Source: a bacterium (GTDB lineage Bacteria; Krumholzibacteriota; Krumholzibacteriia; WVZY01). Taken from it: 15,611 nt of DNA. The stretch spans positions 1 through 15,611 of the forward strand of contig JAPUJU010000333.1 in the NCBI GenBank assembly GCA_027296025.1. The letters run 5' to 3'. Each line of letters begins with the position of its first letter. Positions within the stretch are counted from its first letter, which is position 1. The position numbers and the translations under genes are program-made. This document shows, piece after piece, positions 7,727 to 15,227 of the stretch. The notes beneath the pieces were generated by a model. It had not been told where the DNA came from, ran no database searches, and worked only from the letters and a program-made list of their open reading frames with translations.

Positions 7727-7792
7727 TATTTTACCACAAATGCGCCCGGTCGCGATGCGTACAAGGGTATGAAGTGTAGTGGGTTATGGCAG

Positions 7793-9049
7793 TTAAGGGA
7801 CAGGAATTCCGACGCGGAAGGTGCTGCCTTTGCCGACCCGAGACTCGGAGAGCCGCAACTCGCCGCCGTGGTACTCCTCGACGATCCGCCGCGTCAGCGC
7901 CAGGCCGAGCCCCCAACCACGCTTCTTGGTCGTAAAGCCGGGTGAGAAAATCTGCCGCCTCAGCGCCGGCGGGACACCCCTGCCGGTATCCTCGACGAAG
8001 ACATCGACCCGCCTCTCCTTTGCGTCGTAGCGCGAACGGATATTTATCGCTCCACCTTTCTCGCCGAGGGCATCGAGCCCGTTCTTGATCAGGTTCTCGA
8101 ACACCCACTCGAGCAGTTCTTCGTTGCCGCGAATAAAGGGTGACTCGTCCATATCGAGTGAGATCGTCGAGTCCGCCTTGAGGCGCGGCAGGCGCCGATG
8201 GAAATACCGGACCGTGCGATCGAGGACTTCCGAGATATTGACGTTCTTGAACTCCGGTTCCGACCCGATCTTGCTGAAACGCTCCGTCACCTTGGAGAGG
8301 CGCTTTAGATCTTCTTCCATCTCACGGACGGACGCGTTCAGATCATCGATACTCCCGGCTTTCGCCTGGTCTTTAAGCATCTGAATCCAGCCAAGAAGCG
8401 CCGAGAGCGGAGTACCGAGCTGATGGGCGGTTTCCTTCGCCATACCGACCCAGATCGATCGTTGTTCACTCAACTTGAGCGCCCGCAGCCCCTGAAACGC
8501 CACACTCATGAAGAGGAGAACAAGCCCGAACTGAATGAATGGCATCAGGCGAAGCTCGCGCTGGAGCTGCGATACGCCAAAATGCACGTACCCCTGGAGC
8601 ACACCGTCACCGCCGCTCCGTATTTCAACGGGAGTGTTCGACGCATCAAACTTTCTGACCATCGCGACAAGGTCGCTGATCTTTCCCGGCGGCGGGTTGT
8701 TCGGGTCCATCGTCAGCAGTGCATTGAAATCCTCGTCGGCGGGCTCCGGGATACTGACGCGGTGCCAGGCAAACGGCCTGCCTTCGACGTCCGTAAGAAT
8801 AATGGGAAGTCTGATTTCTCGGATCACTTCCTGCAGAACGAGACGCTTGCCCGGATCCTGCGCTTCGAAAACCACCTCAGCAATAAATCTCGAGAAAACG
8901 CGCGTGGTTGCCGCGGACTGTTCTTCCATCCGGTTGATCACACGGTTCGTGTAGAAAAAAATCGCGAAAATGAGAACTACGACACCGACGAGCATGTAGC
9001 TCTTCAGCCAGAAGCGAAGGTTACCGCGGTAATTTCTCAGTGGAACCAT
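7793..9049 (-). CDS. porY: Membrane sensor histidine kinase, PorY-like
   Basis: This 418-residue inner-membrane kinase has two transmembrane segments (about 17-36 and 169-188) that flank a periplasmic region of about 130 residues containing LPIILTDVEGRPFAW and a GYVHFG strand. The cytoplasmic part has the H-box GMAKETAHQLGTPLSALLGW with His209, then an HATPase domain: N-box ENLIKNGLDA (Asn319, Asn323), G1 DTGRG at 354-358, the FTTKK lid, and G2 GWGLGLAL. The H-box form KETAHQLGTPLS is the one I associate with PorY and related Bacteroidota kinases. It lacks a HAMP domain. The ATG at 9049 is 12 bases after the serS stop, without a strong Shine-Dalgarno. Being next to the PorX-like gene, it is probably its cognate kinase. 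The signal it senses is unknown. Confidence 0.83.
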   Translation of the reverse strand: MVPLRNYRGNLRFWLKSYMLVGVVVLIFAIFFYTNRVINRMEEQSAATTRVFSRFIAEVVFEAQDPGKRLVLQEVIREIRLPIILTDVEGRPFAWHRVSIPEPADEDFNALLTMDPNNPPPGKISDLVAMVRKFDASNTPVEIRSGGDGVLQGYVHFGVSQLQRELRLMPFIQFGLVLLFMSVAFQGLRALKLSEQRSIWVGMAKETAHQLGTPLSALLGWIQMLKDQAKAGSIDDLNASVREMEEDLKRLSKVTERFSKIGSEPEFKNVNISEVLDRTVRYFHRRLPRLKADSTISLDMDESPFIRGNEELLEWVFENLIKNGLDALGEKGGAINIRSRYDAKERRVDVFVEDTGRGVPPALRRQIFSPGFTTKKRGWGLGLALTRRIVEEYHGGELRLSESRVGKGSTFRVGIPVP

Positions 9050-9061
9050 GGAGCGTCCGTG

Positions 9062-10330
9062 CTAGCCGAGGTAGTCCTGGCCGTTCATGTACGGCACCAG
9101 CCTGTTCGGAATCTTTACCCGGCCTGTCGGCGTCTGATGATGCTCCAGAATCGTGGCAATGATACGCGGCAGCGCCAGCCCTGATCCGTTGAGGGTGTGA
9201 ACGAAACGGTACTTCTCGCCCGGCGATTTCTTCAGGCGGATGTTTGCGCGGCGCGCTTGAAATGATTCGAAGTTACTGCACGACGAAACTTCGAGCCACT
9301 TTTCGACACCCGGCGCATAGACCTCGATGTCATAGCACTTCGCGGCGGCAAAACTCAGATCACCCGTGCTGAGTTCCACGATCCGGTACGGAAGATCGAG
9401 GGCTTCGACCACATCTGTCGCGTCCTTCGTGAGGGATTCCAGCTCATCATAGGACGAATCAGGATGAACGAACTTCACCATTTCCACCTTGTCGAACTGG
9501 TGCACCCGGAGCAGCCCCCGCGTATCGGCCCCGTGACTTCCCGCTTCACGGCGAAAACACGGCGTGTAGGCAGTGTACTTGATCGGCAACCGATCGGCCG
9601 GTAGCGTCGTGTCGCGCTCGAGGTTCGTCACCGGAACTTCGGCGGTCGGGATCAGAAAGAGATCGTCTACTTCGGTGTGATACATGTCGTCCTCGAGTTT
9701 CGGCAACTGACCGGTCCCGGTCATGGACTCTCGGCTCACAATGAACGGCACCCACACCTCTTCGTAGCCCTGCTCGCGGTGAATGTCGATCATCATCGTG
9801 AGCAGGGCTCGGCAGAGCAGGGCGCCGTCGCCACGAAACACAACGAAGCCGCGGCCTGACACTCGACGCCCGCCATCCAGGTCCAGGATCCCGAGTTTCT
9901 CGCCCATGTCCCAGTGCGGGAGGAGACCATCGAATGGTTCTTTGACCTCACCCCAGTGTTTCGTAACGATATTCGCCGTCTCGTCTTTGCCAACGGGGAC
10001 GGACTTGTGCGGCAGGTTCGGCAACGTCAGGAGGAGCGTGTCCAGCTCCTCGCTGATCTCCTTGTCCTTCTCCTCGAACTCCTTGATCCTGTTCGAAACG
10101 TCCTTGAGGTGGGCCTGCAGTTCGTCCGCGTTTTCACCGATCCGCTTTTTTCTGCCGACTTCTTCGCTTTTTACGTTGCGTTCGTGTTTGAGCGCCTCGC
10201 TTTCTTTCATGATGTCGAGCAGTTCGCGGTCGAGGGCGACGATTCTGTCGACATCCGCGTCGACGTGCTTCGATTTGACCCCCATGATCACTCGATCCGG
10301 GTCTTCCCGTATCAAATGCCGGTCCAGCAA
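9062..10330 (-). CDS. serS: Seryl-tRNA synthetase
   Basis: This class II synthetase charges tRNA-Ser (and tRNA-Sec) with serine in the cytoplasm. At 422 residues it has the usual length. Residues 1-100 form the tRNA-binding arm, starting MLDRHLIREDPDRV and running into a heptad-rich antiparallel coiled coil (about 30-100). The catalytic domain follows with IPTAEVPVTNL, motif 2 as PCFRREAGSHGADTRGLLRVHQF, SSCSNFESFQARR, and motif 3 ending GLALPRIIATILEHHQ. The start is TTG 10330, with AGGAG exactly 8 bases upstream; the N-terminus then matches the family, and no better start exists. It follows the HemC-like gene by 28 bases and precedes the kinase gene by 12, so it is probably co-transcribed with both. 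Confidence 0.96.
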   Translation of the reverse strand: MLDRHLIREDPDRVIMGVKSKHVDADVDRIVALDRELLDIMKESEALKHERNVKSEEVGRKKRIGENADELQAHLKDVSNRIKEFEEKDKEISEELDTLLLTLPNLPHKSVPVGKDETANIVTKHWGEVKEPFDGLLPHWDMGEKLGILDLDGGRRVSGRGFVVFRGDGALLCRALLTMMIDIHREQGYEEVWVPFIVSRESMTGTGQLPKLEDDMYHTEVDDLFLIPTAEVPVTNLERDTTLPADRLPIKYTAYTPCFRREAGSHGADTRGLLRVHQFDKVEMVKFVHPDSSYDELESLTKDATDVVEALDLPYRIVELSTGDLSFAAAKCYDIEVYAPGVEKWLEVSSCSNFESFQARRANIRLKKSPGEKYRFVHTLNGSGLALPRIIATILEHHQTPTGRVKIPNRLVPYMNGQDYLG

Positions 10331-10358
10331 TGTATGTGCTCCTGGGGAATAGAGAGAA

Positions 10359-11279
10359 TCAACCGAGATTCAGTTCCTGCAAAAGCTCTTTGCCCCCCGC
10401 TTCGAGGATCTCCCGAGCGAGTCGCGCACCGACTTCCACCTCACGTCCCACCGAACCTTTGACCACGGCGTGGATGCGCTCTCGTCCGTCCGGCAGTGCA
10501 ATCATACCCTCGAGTTCGATCGTCTTGTCCTCGAGGCTGCCGAGCACTCCGACCGGAGCTTCCTGATGCACACCAAGGTGATCGAGAAAGGCCCACTCCG
10601 AAATGATCTCGCTGTAAGATGCCGGGTCATTGATTGCGCGAAACGATTTTCGCGCCGTTTCCTCTTGCGAACGAACAAGCACGGCCAGAGAGCCCTGTCC
10701 GGCCGCCGGTATGCAGATCGAGCATGTCAGGAACTCGACAACGTGATCCTGCTTGTTCAAACGCTCAACGTCTCCCGCAGCGAGAACGGCACCGTCGATC
10801 TTTCCGCTCCCGATCTTCTGAATAATCGAGTCGATGCTCCCCCTGGCCCTCACCATGCGGAGATCCGGCCGATAGTAGAGCAGCTGCGCTTCCCTGCGAA
10901 CGTCGTTCGCCACCAGCGATGCGTTCTCGCGCAATTCGTCGAGAATACAGTCGACGGCGGAAATGAGAACATCGTAGGGCGTAAGCCGCCGGGTGATCGC
11001 ACCGATCGTTAGTCCCGAGGGGAGTCTGGCCGGAAGATGTGTCGCACCAAGAACGAGGGCATCAAACCTCTCGCTGAGAAGTTGATTCATCAAGTGTGCC
11101 ACACGAATCGGCGAGTTTGGAGTATACGTGCTGCCCAGTTCCACCTCGTGATCGAGTGGAACCGATTCGATCCCGAGTTTCGGGAAATGTTTCCGGAGGT
11201 CGTGCGACACTTCCTCGCGTTGAACCTTCGACAGTTGGTCAACATCGCTTGCTATGCGGCAACGCATCGTCGTCGGCAC
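10359..11279 (-). CDS. Hydroxymethylbilane-synthase-like protein (HemC homologue, probably inactive)
   Basis: The 306 residues align along their length with porphobilinogen deaminase (HemC): RRLTPYDVLIS, NDVRREAQLLYYRPDL with the paired Arg128/Arg129, RGSIDSIIQKI, DGAVLAAGDVERL, PAAGQGSLAVLVRS, then a third domain with APVGVLGSL and ALPDG. Key catalytic positions are changed. The cysteine that holds the dipyrromethane cofactor (GGC in GGCQ/HxPxG) is Gln239 in LGVHQEAPVG, and no other Cys exists in that domain. The catalytic Lys-Asp of SMKDVP is Thr80-His81 in GATHLP. The N-terminal Arg and Ser of ATRxS are both Asp (ASDVD). It is therefore unlikely to make hydroxymethylbilane; its real role is unknown. 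No other heme gene is nearby. The GTG start at 11279 has AGGAG exactly 8 bases upstream. It leads the serS-kinase group. Confidence 0.8.
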   Translation of the reverse strand: MPTTMRCRIASDVDQLSKVQREEVSHDLRKHFPKLGIESVPLDHEVELGSTYTPNSPIRVAHLMNQLLSERFDALVLGATHLPARLPSGLTIGAITRRLTPYDVLISAVDCILDELRENASLVANDVRREAQLLYYRPDLRMVRARGSIDSIIQKIGSGKIDGAVLAAGDVERLNKQDHVVEFLTCSICIPAAGQGSLAVLVRSQEETARKSFRAINDPASYSEIISEWAFLDHLGVHQEAPVGVLGSLEDKTIELEGMIALPDGRERIHAVVKGSVGREVEVGARLAREILEAGGKELLQELNLG

Positions 11280-11334
11280 CGATGAAACTCCTATTCAAAG
11301 CAACACGTCAGAAAGAGGAGCAATAGGATTCCAC

Positions 11335-11364
11335 ACGGTACCATACCGAGGCGCCGAGCGTCAA
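11335..11364 (-). promoter_or_regulatory. Possible promoter of the HemC-like/serS/kinase operon
   Basis: On the minus strand TTGACG (11364-11359) is followed after 18 bases by TACCGT (11340-11335), about 55 bases before the HemC-like start. The -35 is good (five of six) and the -10 poor (three of six). The 181-base gap after the WecA-like gene makes a promoter here likely. Confidence 0.3.
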
Positions 11365-11390
11365 CGGTGGAATAGATGCGGACCGCGTTG

Positions 11391-11417
11391 AAAAGCGCCC
11401 GTCCGGGTTAACGGACG
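11391..11417 (-). terminator. Possible terminator after the WecA-like gene
   Basis: On the minus strand CGTCCG and CGGACG form a perfect six-base stem with a TTAACC loop (11417-11400), followed five bases later by TTTT (11394-11391). The T run is short and displaced. An overlapping alternative stem, AACGG with CCGTT just upstream, uses some of the same bases. Confidence 0.35.
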
Positions 11418-11460
11418 TGAACCGTTCGTGAGATCCACCGCCGGGTCACAAACAGAAAGA

Positions 11461-12543
11461 TTATTTCTCCAAAGATGGAACAGAACCGTGTGAGAGATCT
11501 TGAGACACGGTATGCGAGCGTTGCTTCGCGACGACCATCAGCCGGAAGAAGCCAACGAAAAGGAGAACAAACACGACGCCACCGGCCACGATCGGAATTA
11601 CGTAACCGCTCATGGCGAGAACACCGAGGCAAGCCATTACGGCCTGCAGAGAATACAGAATAACAACGGTTTGCCTGGCGGTAAAGCCAAACGACGAAAG
11701 AATGTGATGAATATGCTGGTGGTCCGCGAGAAAGACCGGCCGGCGAAGGAACAGCCGGCGCGCGATGGCCAGCAACGCGTCGAGCGTCGGGATCGCCAGG
11801 ACAAGACACACCGCAACGAATGTCGTGACAGCGGGTTGGGCCATGCTGAGCCCGCACGCGACCGCGCCGAGAACGATGCCGAGGAACATGCTTCCCGCGT
11901 CCCCCATGAAGATCCTTCCGGGGGGGAAGTTGTAGATCAGGAACCCGAGGCAGACACCTGAGAGCGCGAGCGCGATTACGACCAGATGGCTCGCGCCGAC
12001 GATCCACGCGAGAACCGCAAACGCAGCAGCGGAGATCAGCGACACACCGGCCGCAACACCGTCGTGGCCGTCGATCAGATTCACCGAGCTCGACGTACCG
12101 ACCAGATAAAAAGAAGTCAGCAGGATAACTGCGAGGATATTGGTATCAAACGTCTCGAAACCAAGATAAAGATGCACACCCGAAACGGCGAGAATTGTTG
12201 ACGCGATAATTTGAATCGTCAACTTTTGCCGGGCCCGAAGGTTGCGTATATCGTCGGCCAGACCGAGAACAACGATCAACGACACGGGCACCGCGAGTTT
12301 GTAGAAAAACGATGAACCTGTCTCACCGAACCCGAAAAACCGGCCGATGACAACAAGGGTGAGGACAACTCCCGCAACCATTCCGATTCCCCCGAGGTGC
12401 GGAATGGTACTCGTGTGGAGATTGCGTCCGTTGGGCTTGTCACCGAGTTTCCACCGCAAGGCAAGTAATCGAATGAGAGGAGTGACGATTGCGACAACGG
12501 AAAATGATAAGACAAACGCGAGCAGCACCTGAAGATTAGCCAA
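11461..12543 (-). CDS. wecA: WecA/TagO-type polyprenyl-phosphate N-acetylhexosamine-1-phosphate transferase
   Basis: This multi-pass inner-membrane enzyme (about 10-11 hydrophobic segments) transfers a sugar-1-phosphate, usually GlcNAc, from UDP-sugar to undecaprenyl phosphate to start a lipid-linked glycan. From the TTG start at 12543 it has 360 residues. Family motifs are DKPNGRNLH and PHLGG near the N-terminus, Asp97-Asp98 in GLADDIRNL, VNLIDGHDG (Asn155, Asp158, Asp161), FPPGRIFMGDAGS, and HQHIHH at 265-270. MraY is less likely given the HIHH motif and the sequence flavour. His160 replaces the usual Leu/Ile of DGLDG, and the first Asn of NAxN is Ser. The frame is open to GTG 12600, but that codon lies in a predicted -10 box and has no Shine-Dalgarno. 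TTG 12543 has GGGAGG four bases upstream and gives a TagO-like N-terminus. The C-terminal tail is polar. Confidence 0.88.
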   Translation of the reverse strand: MANLQVLLAFVLSFSVVAIVTPLIRLLALRWKLGDKPNGRNLHTSTIPHLGGIGMVAGVVLTLVVIGRFFGFGETGSSFFYKLAVPVSLIVVLGLADDIRNLRARQKLTIQIIASTILAVSGVHLYLGFETFDTNILAVILLTSFYLVGTSSSVNLIDGHDGVAAGVSLISAAAFAVLAWIVGASHLVVIALALSGVCLGFLIYNFPPGRIFMGDAGSMFLGIVLGAVACGLSMAQPAVTTFVAVCLVLAIPTLDALLAIARRLFLRRPVFLADHQHIHHILSSFGFTARQTVVILYSLQAVMACLGVLAMSGYVIPIVAGGVVFVLLFVGFFRLMVVAKQRSHTVSQDLSHGSVPSLEK

Positions 12544-12596
12544 GTTGCCTCCCAAAAGCAGTGCGGAGTTCGGGGGTAGGTCCCGCAACAAAAGGT

Positions 12597-12625
12597 ACAC
12601 TATGCAGAGGATTTTTGAGTGTCAA
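12597..12625 (-). promoter_or_regulatory. Predicted sigma70 promoter of the WecA-like gene
   Basis: On the minus strand a perfect TTGACA (12625-12620) is followed after exactly 17 bases by TAGTGT (12602-12597). It lies just after the flippase stop and would give a leader of roughly 45-50 bases before TTG 12543. The -10 overlaps GTG 12600, which argues against that codon as the start. Confidence 0.5.
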
Positions 12626-12637
12626 GATAGAATACTC

Positions 12638-14140
12638 CTAGCCTCTCGAATAACGCACGTTGAGCAGCCTGCGCAAATCACCCACGGATCCCACACGAAA
12701 GACGAAGATCAGTGCCAGGTAAAGGGCGGTCAGAAGAGCCGCCCACAGGAGGATCCCCCATTCAGGCCCGGAACTATCAAAAAGCCACCAGATGAGGCCC
12801 GCAGACAAAATTCCCGCAAGAACCGTGCGCAGTCCCAGCGATATGGCTCGTGTGCCCACCCTGACCTGGTACGTGGTGACAACCTGACGGAGCCCGATCA
12901 CCATCAGCACACCGTACGAGATGATGGTCGCCAGGATGGCACCTTTGGACTGGAAGCGGGGGATCAGCACAAGGTTCAGAACAAAGTTGATAACTGCCGA
13001 GAGGGTTGTCAAATACGCGTAGGCTTTCGTCCGCTCCGCCGCGACCAGAGCGGGCAGGATGACGGACCCGATGGACCGGAAGACAATAATCCAGATGAAG
13101 AGGACCATGAGCTCACCGGAGTAGCGAAAGCTCTCGGAGAATACAAAAGTGATCAACGGAACGCCGAGCACCGCAAAAATCGCGGCGAACAGGACACCGG
13201 ACACGAGGGAGAACCGGAGCGACCTGCGGATGATCCTCGAGCACTCGGCCACTTCACCCGTGCTGTAGCGGGCCGCCAGGGCTGGCCTGAGCATCATGAT
13301 GATTGCGAAAACTGGGAAGAGGGATATCTCGGCGATGTTTCTCGCCACGGCGTACTGGCCAACCTCTTCCACGCCGGAGAAGTACCCCAGCATCAACCGG
13401 TCCATGTGTGAAAAGATCGTCACCGAGGCGCCGCTAATCGCAAGGGTTCCGCTCAGAACGAGAAGTCTCCGCGTCAGTCCTTCCGGTGACTCCCCCGAGT
13501 CGGCGGGGAGAGACCGGTGCAGCAGGAGCGCGTACGCCACGATCGCAATAAGCCACGCCGCGCAGTATCCGCCTAGAATCGTCGTTGCACCGGCGCCGAG
13601 CAACACCAGCGCGATCGTAAACGTGATTCTCGAAATCAGGTGTGTACTGCGAATCTTGTAAACCGTGCCCAGGCGGTTGAGCCCGACGAGAAAGTTCTCC
13701 TGGAACTCGTAGAAGCTGGCACAGACGACAACCAGCGCGGCGATCCGGATGGCACCGAGGAGGGTGGGGTCACCGAAGAAGGTGGCGAGTGGCTTCGCGA
13801 ATCCGAGAATGAGACCGCCCACGACAACGGTGAAGACCGCGCGGAACGTGATGCCGGCCTTGAAAAGCCGCCGGAGATAGCCGGGGTTCTGGACCCCGTA
13901 CTCGCTCGCCAGCCGCGAGCTCGCGACGTCCAGACCGAACTTCGCCAGGATCAGTGCTGCCGTGGCAAACGACATCACCCAGGAGACGGTCCCGATCATA
14001 CGCGGACCGCCCCAGCGGGCGATCACCCAGGACACGACAAAACCCGACGCAACCGGCAGAACCGTTATTGCGAGGCTCCAGTAAAAGCTTCTCTCCAGGG
14101 ATCTGTTCTGGAAGGACCAGGTCGTCTGTTGCTCACTCAT
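12638..14140 (-). CDS. Wzx/MOP-superfamily polysaccharide flippase
   Basis: This 500-residue integral membrane protein has about 12-14 hydrophobic helices and short polar loops, the plan of MOP-superfamily flippases that move undecaprenyl-linked oligosaccharides across the inner membrane. Supporting features are the N-terminal helix with VVSWVIARWGGPRMIGTVSW (the usual GxxxxGxxxWxxS-type region), KFGLDVASSRLASEYG, the central HMDRLMLGYFSGVEEVGQYAVA typical of the family, and AAERTKAYAYLTTLSAVINF after the gap between the two halves. The frame is open to 14221, but ATG 14140 (MSEQQ) overlaps the wecB stop by eight bases and has GACGAG seven bases upstream, so it is preferred. It lies between wecB and the WecA-like gene. 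The substrate is unknown. No Wzy polymerase or glycosyltransferase is visible. Confidence 0.85.
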   Translation of the reverse strand: MSEQQTTWSFQNRSLERSFYWSLAITVLPVASGFVVSWVIARWGGPRMIGTVSWVMSFATAALILAKFGLDVASSRLASEYGVQNPGYLRRLFKAGITFRAVFTVVVGGLILGFAKPLATFFGDPTLLGAIRIAALVVVCASFYEFQENFLVGLNRLGTVYKIRSTHLISRITFTIALVLLGAGATTILGGYCAAWLIAIVAYALLLHRSLPADSGESPEGLTRRLLVLSGTLAISGASVTIFSHMDRLMLGYFSGVEEVGQYAVARNIAEISLFPVFAIIMMLRPALAARYSTGEVAECSRIIRRSLRFSLVSGVLFAAIFAVLGVPLITFVFSESFRYSGELMVLFIWIIVFRSIGSVILPALVAAERTKAYAYLTTLSAVINFVLNLVLIPRFQSKGAILATIISYGVLMVIGLRQVVTTYQVRVGTRAISLGLRTVLAGILSAGLIWWLFDSSGPEWGILLWAALLTALYLALIFVFRVGSVGDLRRLLNVRYSRG

Positions 14141-15227
14141 TACCGTACTCGTCGAGAACCTGAACGATTCTTGGGGCGGCCTTTCCGTCCCATCGTTCCG
14201 GGATTTTTCCCGGCGGCACATCGCCGCCCAGGATTTTCACCCCTTCGTCGACAATTCGATCCGGATTCATTCCTACCAGCCGGTTGGTTCCGATTTCGAC
14301 CGTGACAGGCCGTTCCGTATTTTCGCGAATCGTCAAACAGGGGATTCCGAGTACAGTCGTTTCCTCCTGGATACCTCCAGAGTCAGTGAGCACTATCCTG
14401 GCGTTCATCATGAGTTTAACAAAATCCAGGTAACCGATGGGGTTTAAAATTTTGATCCGGGATTCAGTCACTTCTATCTTATTTTCTTTCATCATGTTAC
14501 GCGTCCGCGGATGCACCGGAAAAACAAGCGGACACGTCTCACCGATCTTCTCGAGAGCACCCAGAACGCCTTTCAGCACACTCGGATCGTCCACGTTCGT
14601 GGGGCGGTGCAAAGTGACGAGCCCGTACCGGCTCTTTTCCACACCGACCTGGCCGAGAATCTGCGACTGCTCCGCCATCGGTCGGTAAAAGTCCAGGCTG
14701 TCGATCATGACGTTGCCAACGAAATGGATCTTTTCGATGTCGACCCCTTCACGAAGCAAATTCGGTTCCGCTTCCTTCGAGGTCGTAAAAAGCAGGTCCG
14801 AAACGACGTCCGTCACCATTCGGTTGATCTCTTCCGGCATCTCCCGGTCGAAGCTACGCAGGCCCGCCTCGACGTGTGCGACAGGGATCCCCATCTTCAC
14901 GGCTGCCAGAGCCCCGGCCATCGTTGAATTCACGTCACCGACAACGATCAGAATGTCCGGGCGGTTCTTCCCGAAAACCACCTCGAGCTCCGTCATTACC
15001 CTGCCGGTCTGGGCGCCGTGCGGACCGGAGCCGACGCCCAGGTACACGTCGGGTCGCGGGAGTTGAAGGTCGTCGAAGAAAATCTTCGACATGTTTTCGT
15101 CGTAGTGCTGGCCGGTGTGAACGAGCGTCCGGGTGACGTCGTCGCGGCCATCGAGCGCCCGCCAGATCGGCGCGACCTTCATGTAGTTCGGACGGGCGCC
15201 GACAATCGCGGTGACGTTATACGCCAT
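14133..15227 (-). CDS. wecB: UDP-N-acetylglucosamine 2-epimerase (non-hydrolysing)
   Basis: This cytoplasmic GT-B-fold enzyme interconverts UDP-GlcNAc and UDP-ManNAc to supply ManNAc-type sugars for surface glycans. The 364 residues are full length. The active-site positions of the family are all present: VGARPNYMK near the N-terminus, HTGQHYD at 37-43, Asp98 in GDVNST, Glu120 in HVEAGLRS, the Glu pair of MPEEINR at 132-133, His207 in TLHRPTN, and DSGGIQEE at 282-289 followed by IRENTERP. ATG 15227 has GGGAAAGG upstream and overlaps the end of rmlB by 11 bases. The position beside rmlB and a flippase places it in polysaccharide synthesis. The UDP-ManNAc dehydrogenase partner (wecC) is not seen here. 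Confidence 0.95.
   Translation of the reverse strand: MAYNVTAIVGARPNYMKVAPIWRALDGRDDVTRTLVHTGQHYDENMSKIFFDDLQLPRPDVYLGVGSGPHGAQTGRVMTELEVVFGKNRPDILIVVGDVNSTMAGALAAVKMGIPVAHVEAGLRSFDREMPEEINRMVTDVVSDLLFTTSKEAEPNLLREGVDIEKIHFVGNVMIDSLDFYRPMAEQSQILGQVGVEKSRYGLVTLHRPTNVDDPSVLKGVLGALEKIGETCPLVFPVHPRTRNMMKENKIEVTESRIKILNPIGYLDFVKLMMNARIVLTDSGGIQEETTVLGIPCLTIRENTERPVTVEIGTNRLVGMNPDRIVDEGVKILGGDVPPGKIPERWDGKAAPRIVQVLDEYGNE

Noticed and set aside
7621..7792. tRNA or small RNA gene in the kinase-regulator gap
   Set aside because: No cloverleaf arms, T-loop consensus or terminator hairpin with a T run could be found by eye.
10359..11279. Calling the HemC-like gene a pseudogene
   Set aside because: The frame is intact over the full family length with a good ribosome site, so loss of catalytic residues is better explained by a changed function than by decay.
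11408..12007. Arg-rich open frame of 199 codons on the minus strand
   Set aside because: It is an out-of-frame shadow of the WecA-like gene, whose motifs are clear in another frame.
12545..13411. Open frame of 288 codons on the plus strand, rich in charged residues
   Set aside because: It is antisense to the flippase; complementing codons for hydrophobic helices yields charged and polar residues, which explains its composition.
13640..14305. Open frame of 221 codons on the plus strand, rich in Glu/Arg/Asp
   Set aside because: Antisense to the flippase and wecB, with the same composition artefact and no ribosome site noted.
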